Position numbers and translations under genes: made by a program. 42,364 nucleotides of DNA from an uncultured Bacteroidota bacterium. GTDB lineage: Bacteria; Bacteroidota; Bacteroidia; Bacteroidales; SZUA-534. The number at the start of each line of letters is the position of its first letter. Position 1 is the stretch's first letter. Shown in pieces: positions 33,197 to 39,746 of this stretch. The notes beneath the pieces were generated by a model. The model was given only the letters and a program-made list of their open reading frames with translations, was not told the DNA's origin and did not search any database. The stretch is from positions 1 through 42,364 of the forward strand of contig CAMHPA010000020.1 of assembly GCA_946186925.1 (NCBI GenBank). Reading direction: 5' to 3'.

Positions 33197-33898
33197 TTAA
33201 ATTTCATCATCATCAACTTTGTCGCGCGTTTTATTTCCTTCAACAACTATCACAATCTCGCCCTTGACGCCTGTTTCGGTGAAGTGGGCAATGGCCTCGC
33301 TGATGGTTCCGCGATAGTTTTCTTCGTGAATTTTAGATATTTCGCGCGATACGCACACCCTGCGGTCGGGGCCGAAAACCTCGGCAAACTGCTCAAGCGC
33401 TTTCAGCAGACGGTAGGGCGATTCGTAGAAAATCATTGCCCGTTCCTCGTTCCTCACGGCCTCAATGCGCTTCTGGCGGCCTTTTTTCTGCGGCAGAAAA
33501 CCTTCAAAGCAGAAACGGTCGTTGGCGAAACCGCTATTGATGAGCGCAGGCACAAAAGCCGTGGCGCCAGGCAGGCATTCAACTTCAATATCGTTCTGAA
33601 TGCACTGTTTGACAAGCAGATAACCTGGGTCGGAAATGCCAGGCGTGCCTGCGTCGCTGATGAGCACGGCCGATTTTGCGGCGGCCACCATATCGGCGTA
33701 GTGCGCCACCTGCTGGTGCTCGTTGAATTTGTGGTAGGGGATGAGCTTGTTCTTTATCTCGTAGTGATTCAGCAAGATGCCTGATGTGCGAGTGTCTTCG
33801 GCCATTATGAAATCGGCTTCTTTCAAAAGTCGCAGCGCGCGCAACGTAATGTCCTCGAGATTGCCGACAGGTGTTGGAACAAGATAAAGTTTGCCCAT
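33197..33898 (-). CDS. rsmI: 16S rRNA (cytidine(1402)-2'-O)-methyltransferase RsmI
   Basis: This 233-residue SAM enzyme methylates the ribose of C1402 in the ribosomal decoding centre. It is a tetrapyrrole-methylase-fold protein with the family's motifs in order: TPVGNLEDIT at 9-18, AEDTR at 33-37, SDAGTPGISDPG at 81-92, LPGATAF at 109-115 and FLPQKKGR at 134-141. ATG 33898 is chosen because MGKLYLVPTPVGN is the family's start; the 12 extra codons upstream overlap the preceding gene. It begins 4 nt after the coiled-coil gene's stop. Confidence 0.95.
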   Translation of the reverse strand: MGKLYLVPTPVGNLEDITLRALRLLKEADFIMAEDTRTSGILLNHYEIKNKLIPYHKFNEHQQVAHYADMVAAAKSAVLISDAGTPGISDPGYLLVKQCIQNDIEVECLPGATAFVPALINSGFANDRFCFEGFLPQKKGRQKRIEAVRNEERAMIFYESPYRLLKALEQFAEVFGPDRRVCVSREISKIHEENYRGTISEAIAHFTETGVKGEIVIVVEGNKTRDKVDDDEI

Positions 33899-33902
33899 CG
33901 TT

Positions 33903-34952
33903 TTACGATTTAAAACGTTGATATACAAGTTCAAGGAAGTCCACAGTAGTCTCGTCTTCCTGGTTCCAGTTGCGGTTGCTGAAAAGTTTGTCTAAAGCCT
34001 CGTTGATGTTGGCTGAACTTTCAATCATATCAATCGTCTGCTCGTATTGGATGCTGTCGCGGTCGAAAAGCTCGTTCACAAACCTTATGCGGTCGTTGAT
34101 TTTGATGGCTTTGCGAAGGTTTGTTATCGGGCGGCTGTTGAACCGCGATGCCAGATTGGCCTTCTTCTCGAGTCCTGCAAGCACATCGTTCACCGATGGA
34201 GTGTTCTGCTGGAATCGGTCGGCCAGAGTGCTTGGTTTGCTCTCGGTTTTGGCTGGTTCGGTCGGTGCCGATGCTGCGGGTTGTTGCTCATTTTCAGCAT
34301 TGTAGGTCTGCTCAACGTCGGCGGTGTTGTCGGCAAACATATCGGCAAGCGATTTGGCTTTTTTGGCTTCTTCCTCGGCGGCCTTTCGTGCGGCCTCGGC
34401 TTCAGCGGCTTTGCGGGCCAATTCTTCGGCGGCTTTTCGTGCAGCCTCAGCCTCGGCAATTCTTCGGGCTTCCTCTTCCTTGGCTTTGCGAGCGGCCTCT
34501 TCTGCAGCAATTCTGCGCGCGTTTTCTTCAGCTTTTCTGGCTTCTTCGGCAGCAATTCTGCGGGCTTCTTCCTCGGCTGCAGCCTTGCGAGCGGCTTCCT
34601 CAGCAGCCTTTTGTGCGGCAATTCTTTGCGCTTCTTCAGCGGCTTTGCGTGCGGCTTCGAGCTCTTCGGCACGTTTTGCGGCTTCGGCCTCGGCAAAAAG
34701 CCGTTTTTCTTCCTCTTCAGCAGCCTTGCGTGCGGCTTCCTGGGCGGCTATCGCGGCAGCGTTGTCATCATTTGCGGCATCGGCCCCCGCTGACGACAAA
34801 TGAACGGCAATATTGTTCAAATCGCGAATTTTGCTTTGCAGCATTTCGATTGCAAATGGCTGAATATCACCATCGTCGGGCAGACTTTCAATCATCGATA
34901 CAAGAACCGTCGCCTCGGCCTTGATTATTTTGATAAGATTTTTTGTTTGCAT
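33903..34952 (-). CDS. TolA-like Ala/Glu/Arg-rich coiled-coil protein
   Basis: This 349-residue protein has three parts: an N-terminal helical part (1-50), a long degenerate heptad tract rich in Ala, Glu, Lys and Arg (about 62-202, units like AARKAAEEEARRIAEEE), a Pro/Thr/Asn linker with two LADMF/LADRF boxes (about 203-260), and a conserved-looking C-terminal domain (about 275-349: LRKAIKINDRIRFVNELFDRDSIQYEQTIDMI). There is no signal peptide or membrane segment, so it should be cytoplasmic and is not a real TolA. I know the C-terminal pattern only from unnamed Bacteroidota proteins. It shares a divergent promoter region with tdk and is directly upstream of rsmI. Function unknown. Confidence 0.85.
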   Translation of the reverse strand: MQTKNLIKIIKAEATVLVSMIESLPDDGDIQPFAIEMLQSKIRDLNNIAVHLSSAGADAANDDNAAAIAAQEAARKAAEEEEKRLFAEAEAAKRAEELEAARKAAEEAQRIAAQKAAEEAARKAAAEEEARRIAAEEARKAEENARRIAAEEAARKAKEEEARRIAEAEAARKAAEELARKAAEAEAARKAAEEEAKKAKSLADMFADNTADVEQTYNAENEQQPAASAPTEPAKTESKPSTLADRFQQNTPSVNDVLAGLEKKANLASRFNSRPITNLRKAIKINDRIRFVNELFDRDSIQYEQTIDMIESSANINEALDKLFSNRNWNQEDETTVDFLELVYQRFKS

Positions 34953-34977
34953 CGCTCTCGATAAAGATTTATTTTGC

Positions 34978-35005
34978 CAAAAATAACGATTGATGTTAAA
35001 TCAAA
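34978..35005 (-). promoter_or_regulatory. Promoter of the coiled-coil / rsmI genes
   Basis: On the minus strand TATTTTTG (34978-34985) is a perfect -7 box, with TTTG (35002-35005) 16 nt upstream, slightly closer than usual. It gives a leader of about 22 nt to the ATG at 34952. The tdk promoter must overlap this 84-bp divergent region. Confidence 0.5.
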
Positions 35006-35036
35006 TTGTCGCACACCAATTTTTTTGTTGACTGAT

Positions 35037-35621
35037 ATGTTTTTTGAAAATGGCAACGCCGATGGCGGACGGATTGAAGTGATTTGTGGCTCAATGTTTT
35101 CGGGCAAGACCGAAGAACTGATTCGCCGTCTGCGACGTGCAAAATTCGCGCGGCAGAGTGTCGAAATTTTCAAGCCCGCTGTCGATGTGCGCTATTCGGC
35201 TGTCGATGTGGTTTCGCACGACGATAACTCAATTCCTTCCACACCCGTCGAGAGTGCGCAGAACATTCTGCTTTTGGCCAGCAACGTGCAGGTTGTCGGG
35301 ATTGATGAAGCGCAGTTTTTCGACAATGGCTTGATTGATGTGTGCAACCAATTGGCTAACAGTGGCGTGCGCGTCATTGTGGCGGGTCTCGATATGGATT
35401 ATCAAGGCAACCCGTTCGGCCCGATGCCAAAACTGATGGCCATTGCCGACGATGTGCTGAAGGTTCACGCCGTGTGCGTGCGGTGTGGCGCGCTGGCGCA
35501 ATTCTCGCACCGTCTTGCCAAAACCGACAAGTTGGTGCTTCTTGGCGAAACCGACAGTTACGAGCCGCTTTGCCGCCGTTGCTTTTTGAAAGCGAAGGCT
35601 GAAGACAAAAACGGAAACTGA
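35037..35621 (+). CDS. tdk: Thymidine kinase
   Basis: This 194-residue class II thymidine kinase makes dTMP from thymidine and ATP (salvage pathway). It shows the P-loop [11 protein letters not shown] at 18-28, the catalytic Glu91 in GIDEAQFF, and the structural zinc site Cys147/Cys150 (CVRC) and Cys179/Cys182 (CRRC). ATG 35037 is chosen because the protein then has the family's length; 21 upstream in-frame codons extend into the divergent promoter region. Positions 35564-35590, covering the second zinc pair, recur exactly at 37947-37973. Confidence 0.95.
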   Translation: MFFENGNADGGRIEVICGSMFSGKTEELIRRLRRAKFARQSVEIFKPAVDVRYSAVDVVSHDDNSIPSTPVESAQNILLLASNVQVVGIDEAQFFDNGLIDVCNQLANSGVRVIVAGLDMDYQGNPFGPMPKLMAIADDVLKVHAVCVRCGALAQFSHRLAKTDKLVLLGETDSYEPLCRRCFLKAKAEDKNGN

Positions 35622-35628
35622 AAAAATC

Positions 35629-35660
35629 AATCCTTCAGTCCTTCAATCCTTCAATCATTG
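35629..35660. repeat. Short tandem repeat (tccttcaa unit)
   Basis: Three to four copies of an 8- to 9-bp unit (tccttcag, tccttcaa, tccttcaa) fill the 33-bp gap between tdk and the convergent gene. A simple slippage repeat; it may stand in for a terminator, but no hairpin with T-run is visible. Confidence 0.55.
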
Positions 35661-36437
35661 TCTTTCCGTCAGATGCTTCCAATAGCGGACGGGCATATCC
35701 TGCTTCATTTTGCGTGGATTGCGGCGCGATTCGATAGCAATCGATTTATAATAGGTGCGCCAAAGCGACTGGAAAAGCTGCTCATCGGCATCCATAATGC
35801 TTGCGTCGAGGCGTCCGTCGCGGCCGAATTTAGCGTCGTTGGCAAAGGTCACGCGGTTAACGTCGTGTAAATCATACATATATCCGTATTGGCGCTGAAG
35901 GTCGTAGATTATCCACTGCTGGTCGGAAAAACGGTCGCTGAAATGGTCGAGAGTGAGCGGAAGTACGTTGTGGCGCGGCTCAAAGGCGGCGAAGTAAATG
36001 CCGTCGGCGGTCTTTTGGAAACGCACGAATTGAAGCATTCGGTGCGCCTCATAGCTGACCTGCTTATACACTTGCGCCAGACGCAACACATCGGGGTCGC
36101 CAAAATTGGTCTCGATGGTTGCTTTGGCATCAATCATCTTGCGGATATATCTGAAAATCAGTTCGTCAACATCGCTAATGCCATCGGCGAGCCAACTGAC
36201 CGTCAGGCTGTGAAGCGCCATTTTCGACATTTTGCGCTCAAGGTGCGTCCATACGCGCTCGGCTTTTTGCTCATCGGTTGTAACTGTATGAGCCACAGTG
36301 CAAAACAACGGTGCGGGTTCACCGGGGGCAAGTAGGTGAGAGGGAAATGTTTTCAGCTGATAGGCATCGAAAACGCACGTCAGCAGGCCGTCGAATGTCT
36401 GGTCGTAGACAAAAGCCGTATCTGCGAACTCGCTCAT
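35655..36437 (-). CDS. TIGR03915-family putative DNA metabolism protein
   Basis: This 260-residue protein matches the SAM-partner family TIGR03915 (DUF4130). Landmarks: FVYDQTFDGLLTCVFDAY at the N-terminus, EAHRMLQFVRFQ near 136-147, and FEPRHNVLPLTLDHFSDRF near 157-175, a pattern kept across the family. The family usually sits next to a TIGR03916 radical-SAM protein, as here, and is also found fused to uracil-DNA-glycosylase-like UdgX proteins; a role in DNA repair or modification is inferred from that, not shown. The ATG at 36437 overlaps the stop of the radical-SAM gene by one base (TGATG), so the two are translationally coupled; the upstream TTG at 36440 is less likely. Confidence 0.85.
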   Translation of the reverse strand: MSEFADTAFVYDQTFDGLLTCVFDAYQLKTFPSHLLAPGEPAPLFCTVAHTVTTDEQKAERVWTHLERKMSKMALHSLTVSWLADGISDVDELIFRYIRKMIDAKATIETNFGDPDVLRLAQVYKQVSYEAHRMLQFVRFQKTADGIYFAAFEPRHNVLPLTLDHFSDRFSDQQWIIYDLQRQYGYMYDLHDVNRVTFANDAKFGRDGRLDASIMDADEQLFQSLWRTYYKSIAIESRRNPRKMKQDMPVRYWKHLTERQ

Positions 36438-37723
36438 CAATAGGGTGTTACTAGTTGTACGGGCTGGTCGAAGTTTAACTCAAGCTGGCCAGCCGCTTCT
36501 TTTTTGGCGGGTTTGGCCACCAGCAGTGAGCGCACGTTTTCGGGCTTCAACTCGTTGATGGTGCCCATTATGGGCAGTTCGCGGCAGTTGATGAAGTATT
36601 TTGCTTTCTTCAGAACTACGCCTATCTTCTTGAGTTGTAGAAAAGTAAGTGCACCGTATCGTCTCGAGGCCACAATCTGCATAGCCGATTTCACACCAAT
36701 GCCCGGCACGCGCAGAATGTGCTCGTAGCAAGCCGTGTTCACATCGACCGGGAAAAACTCGGGGTGGCGCAGCGCCCAAGCCAGTTTGGGGTCAACATCG
36801 AGGTCGAGGTTCGGATTGGCGTCATCGACAATCTCGTTCACTTTGAATTTATAGAACCGCATCAGCCAGTCGGCCTGATAGAGGCGGTTTTCGCGCACAA
36901 GCGGCGGTTGCTTCAAGGCAGGCAGACGGGTGTCGTAGGTGTTAACAGCCACATATCCAGAATAATAGACGCGCCGGATGGATGGACGCTGGTAGAATGC
37001 CGACGACAGGCGCAGAATGTCTTTGTCGGTGTCGTTGGTGGCGCCGACAATCATCTGCGTGCTTTGTCCCGCTGGCACAAAACGCGGCGCCGAGCGGTGT
37101 CGGCTGCGTTCCTCGTGGCTCTCGAGCACACCCTGATGAATGATTTTCATCGGTTGGAAAATGCTCTCGTAACTCTTTTCGGGCGCAAGCATTTTCAGGT
37201 TGCTCTCGGTCGGAATCTCAATGTTGACGCTCATTCGGTCGGCATACAGCCCCGCCTCGGTTATCAGTTGCTGGCTGGCTCCAGGTATGCTTTTCAGATG
37301 GATGTAGCCGTTGAACCGTTGCGCGCGGAGGTCTTTCACCACTCGCACAAGCCGCTCCATTGTGTAGTCGGCGTTTTGCAGCACGCCCGAACTCAAAAAC
37401 AGCCCCTCAATGTAGTTGCGGCGGTAGAACTCCATTGTTATCTCAACCACCTCGGCGGGTGTGAATGTGGCTCGCGGAACATCGTTGGTGCGGCGGTTGA
37501 CGCAGTAGGCGCAGTCGAAAATGCAGTAGTTGGTGAGCATCACTTTCAGCAGCGATATGCAGCGTCCGTCTTCGGCAAAACTATGGCAGATGCCCACGCC
37601 GCCAACGGTATTGCCCACGCCCTTGCCGTTGTTGCGGCGCACTGTCCCGCTCGACGAGCACGACACATCGTACTTTGCTGACTCGGCCAGAATCTTGAGT
37701 TTGTCTAACATTCGCGCATCCAT
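36437..37723 (-). CDS. Putative DNA modification/repair radical-SAM protein (TIGR03916)
   Basis: This 428-residue protein has a radical-SAM core with the iron-sulfur motif C67-x3-C71-x2-C74 (YCIFDCAYC), an SSGV segment further on, and a C-terminal helix-hairpin-helix DNA-binding element (about 336-361: ILRVPGIGVKSAMQIVASRR). The radical-SAM plus HhH layout and the partner gene define the TIGR03916 family of unproven DNA repair or modification enzymes; the substrate is unknown. The tail carries QLELNF near 413-418, similar to a sliding-clamp-binding peptide. ATG 37723 is chosen because the longer frame begins with TTG inside the -7 box at 37745-37752. Confidence 0.9.
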   Translation of the reverse strand: MDARMLDKLKILAESAKYDVSCSSSGTVRRNNGKGVGNTVGGVGICHSFAEDGRCISLLKVMLTNYCIFDCAYCVNRRTNDVPRATFTPAEVVEITMEFYRRNYIEGLFLSSGVLQNADYTMERLVRVVKDLRAQRFNGYIHLKSIPGASQQLITEAGLYADRMSVNIEIPTESNLKMLAPEKSYESIFQPMKIIHQGVLESHEERSRHRSAPRFVPAGQSTQMIVGATNDTDKDILRLSSAFYQRPSIRRVYYSGYVAVNTYDTRLPALKQPPLVRENRLYQADWLMRFYKFKVNEIVDDANPNLDLDVDPKLAWALRHPEFFPVDVNTACYEHILRVPGIGVKSAMQIVASRRYGALTFLQLKKIGVVLKKAKYFINCRELPIMGTINELKPENVRSLLVAKPAKKEAAGQLELNFDQPVQLVTPY

Positions 37724-37744
37724 ACCGCAGTTTTTGTGTAGTGG

Positions 37745-37752
37745 CAAATTTA
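37745..37752 (-). promoter_or_regulatory. Promoter -7 box of the radical-SAM operon
   Basis: TAAATTTG on the minus strand is a perfect match to TAnnTTTG and ends 21 nt before the ATG at 37723. No clear TTTG is seen at -33. Confidence 0.45.
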
Positions 37753-37937
37753 CATTTTATAACTACGGAACACACGGGAAAACTTGGAATAATTCCGCCG
37801 GCGGATATTGTTTTTCTCTAACCGATTTTATCCGATTCAAACCGATATTTAATCTGTAGCTGGAAAATGCGTTTTGGACTGTGTGCAGGAATTTTTAGAA
37901 AGTTGTTTAAAATCCACCTGATAGGCGATACTTTTTG

Positions 37938-37998
37938 TTTTGTTCCGCCGCTTTGCCGCCGTTGCTTTTTGAAGGCTGTGGCCGATGATGGAACAAAA
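37938..37998. repeat. Inverted-repeat-bounded copy of the tdk 3' end
   Basis: A 9-bp inverted repeat (ttttgttcc 37938-37946, ggaacaaaa 37990-37998) surrounds 43 bp. The first 27 bp (37947-37973) are identical to 35564-35590 of tdk; read in the same frame they give PLCRRCFLK, and the next codons (AVADDGTKK) still resemble the tdk C-terminus (AKAEDKNG). It looks like a remnant of a second tdk copy or a small element that picked up this segment. Confidence 0.7.
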
Positions 37999-38028
37999 AA
38001 AACGGGCCAACGCAATGCGCCGCCCGTA
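37992..38028 (-). terminator. Terminator of the aminotransferase gene
   Basis: On the minus strand the stem acgggc / gcccgt (38022-38027, 38002-38007) with a 14-nt loop is followed by a run of eight T residues. It lies 34 nt after the stop at 38062. Confidence 0.8.
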
Positions 38029-38061
38029 TTTTATTCTAATTACTAACTCCTAAATCCTAAA

Positions 38062-39261
38062 TCAAATTGTCCTTCCAGGATACTGCTCAAGCGCAACGGC
38101 CAGCACATTGAGAGCCTGCGCCAAATCCTCTTTCTTTAGCACGTAAGCGATGCGCGCCTCGTTGCGGCCCAGTTCGGGTGTGGTGTAGAATCCGCTTGCG
38201 GGGGCCAACATAACTGTCTGACCTTCATATTCAAAGTCGCGCAGCAGCCACTCGCAGAACTTGTCGATGTCGTCCACGGGCAGTTTTGCCACCGTGTAGA
38301 ACGCGCCCATTGGTATCGGCGTGTAGCAGCCTGGAATCTTGTTCAGCCCGTCAATCAGGAACTTACGGCGCTCAACAAACTCGTCGTAGGTGTTGAGCAT
38401 ATAATCTTCAGGCGTGTCGATTGACGCTTCGGCAATTATCTGTCCGATGAGCGGCGGACACAACCTCGCCTGGCAGAATTTCATTACGCACGCGCGGACC
38501 TCTTCGTTCTTTGTGATGAGCGCGCCAATGCGGATACCGCACTCGCTGTATCGTTTTGAAACAGAGTCGATTAAAATTACATTCTGTTCAATTCCCTCAA
38601 GGTTGAACGCCGAAATGTAGGGCGCACCCGTGTAGCAGAACTCGCGGTAAACCTCGTCAGAGAAAAGGAACAGGTTGTATTTCTTCACAATGTCGCGCAA
38701 CTGGTTCATTTCCTTGCGGGTATAAAGGTAGCCCGTCGGGTTGTTGGGGTTGCAGATTAGGATGCCCTTTGTGCGTTCGGTAATCAGCGCCTCGAATTTG
38801 TCCATTGATGGAAGCGCAAAACCGTCGTCGATGCTCGACGGAATGGTTTTGATGACCGCACCAGCCGAAATTGCGAAAGCCATATAGTTGGCGTAAGCAG
38901 GCTCGGGCACAATAATTTCGTCGCCTGGGTCAAGGCACGACATAAACGAGAACAGCACCGCCTCCGAGCCGCCCGTGGTGATGATAATGTCCTCAACGTT
39001 GGCGTTGATGTTGAACTTGGCGTAGTACGACACCAACTTCGCTCGCAGGCTCAAAAGTCCCTCGCTGGGGGTGTATTCCAATACTTTACGGTCGATTTTC
39101 TTCATCGCTTCCAAACCCACTTCAGGTGTTGGAAGGTCGGGCTGGCCAATGTTCAGGTGATAAACCTTTATTCCCTTCTTTTTTGCAGCGTTTGCAAGCG
39201 GAACCAGTCGTCTGATTGGCGACGACGGCATAATTATTCCGCGTTCTGATATTTTTGGCAT
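38062..39261 (-). CDS. PLP-dependent class I/II aminotransferase
   Basis: This 399-residue protein is a fold-type I aminotransferase, similar to aspartate-type enzymes of subgroup I-gamma. Landmarks: YHLNIGQPDLPTP at 34-46, TTGGSEA at 95-101, PNNPTG at 172-177 (Asn174), SDEVYREF with Asp202 and Tyr205 holding the PLP ring, SVSKRYSECGIRIG with the PLP lysine Lys236 and phosphate-binding Arg244. The amino acid substrate cannot be assigned from sequence. It begins 2 nt after the DUF1573 gene stop, so it is probably the second gene of that transcript, and ends at its own terminator. Confidence 0.92.
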   Translation of the reverse strand: MPKISERGIIMPSSPIRRLVPLANAAKKKGIKVYHLNIGQPDLPTPEVGLEAMKKIDRKVLEYTPSEGLLSLRAKLVSYYAKFNINANVEDIIITTGGSEAVLFSFMSCLDPGDEIIVPEPAYANYMAFAISAGAVIKTIPSSIDDGFALPSMDKFEALITERTKGILICNPNNPTGYLYTRKEMNQLRDIVKKYNLFLFSDEVYREFCYTGAPYISAFNLEGIEQNVILIDSVSKRYSECGIRIGALITKNEEVRACVMKFCQARLCPPLIGQIIAEASIDTPEDYMLNTYDEFVERRKFLIDGLNKIPGCYTPIPMGAFYTVAKLPVDDIDKFCEWLLRDFEYEGQTVMLAPASGFYTTPELGRNEARIAYVLKKEDLAQALNVLAVALEQYPGRTI

Positions 39262-39263
39262 TT

Positions 39264-39671
39264 CTATTCTTTATTTTCGGTTTCTTCCATTGTACCCTTG
39301 ATATTCAGTTCGATAGGCTCGGTGCTGAAGTTGGTGTACACATTTATTGTCTTGCTGAAAATGCCCACGCGCGATGCGTCGTAGGCAACTTTCACGGTTG
39401 CTATTTTGCCGCTCTTCACGGGGCGTTTCGAGTAGGTTGGCGTGGTGCAGCCGCACGATGTGCTGATGTTGCTGATAACCAGCGACAAAGTGCTGTCGTT
39501 CTTTATGTTAAACTCGAATTCGGTTTTGGTGTATTGCGGATGAGTGCCGAAATCGTGTGTCATTTCGTTGATGCTCAGGTGCATACCAGGAATTGGCTGC
39601 CACTCTTGCGCTTGTGCGTTCGCCGCGCCCAACATTAGAGCCATTGCGGCAATCAAAAAAGTCTTTTTCAT
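39264..39671 (-). CDS. DUF1573 exported protein
   Basis: This 135-residue protein has a signal peptide (MKKTFLIAAMALMLGAANAQAQ) and one DUF1573 immunoglobulin-like domain: HDFGTHPQYTKTEFEFNIKNDSTLSL, the hallmark SCGCTTP at 72-78 (Cys73, Cys75) and the end strands VYTNFSTEPIELNIKG. The family is very common in Bacteroidota; a function is not established. It is followed 2 nt later by the aminotransferase gene, so the two share a transcript although the products are in different compartments. Confidence 0.9.
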   Translation of the reverse strand: MKKTFLIAAMALMLGAANAQAQEWQPIPGMHLSINEMTHDFGTHPQYTKTEFEFNIKNDSTLSLVISNISTSCGCTTPTYSKRPVKSGKIATVKVAYDASRVGIFSKTINVYTNFSTEPIELNIKGTMEETENKE

Positions 39672-39694
39672 TGTTATCGAATTTCAAAAGTCCA

Positions 39695-39702
39695 CAAAAA
39701 TA
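39695..39702 (-). promoter_or_regulatory. Promoter -7 box of the DUF1573 gene
   Basis: TATTTTTG on the minus strand is a perfect TAnnTTTG box 23 nt before the ATG at 39671. No good -33 element is seen. Confidence 0.45.
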
Positions 39703-39746
39703 TCATTTTAACAAATCATTATGCCGATTCTCATAAAATAATGCGG

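Larger units (their letters stand above)
37724..38061. other. Intergenic region with promoter, hairpins and tdk-like fragment
   Basis: This 338-bp stretch contains the promoter of the radical-SAM gene (37745-37752), a tdk-identical fragment enclosed by an inverted repeat (37938-37998), the terminator of the aminotransferase gene (38002-38027) and a short tandem tcctaaa repeat near 38048. The frame at 37818-38015 (-) is not supported as a gene. Confidence 0.6.

Noticed and set aside
34047..34924. Long frames antisense to the coiled-coil gene
   Set aside because: They are low-complexity mirror images (Phe/Gly/Ser-rich or Ala/Ser-rich) of the alanine/glutamate-rich tract.
36719..37681. 320-residue frame antisense to the radical-SAM gene
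   Set aside because: The opposite strand has an iron-sulfur motif and HhH element; this frame has no recognisable motif.
37818..38015. 65-residue frame on the minus strand
   Set aside because: It runs antisense through the tdk-like fragment and its inverted repeat and has no support as a gene.
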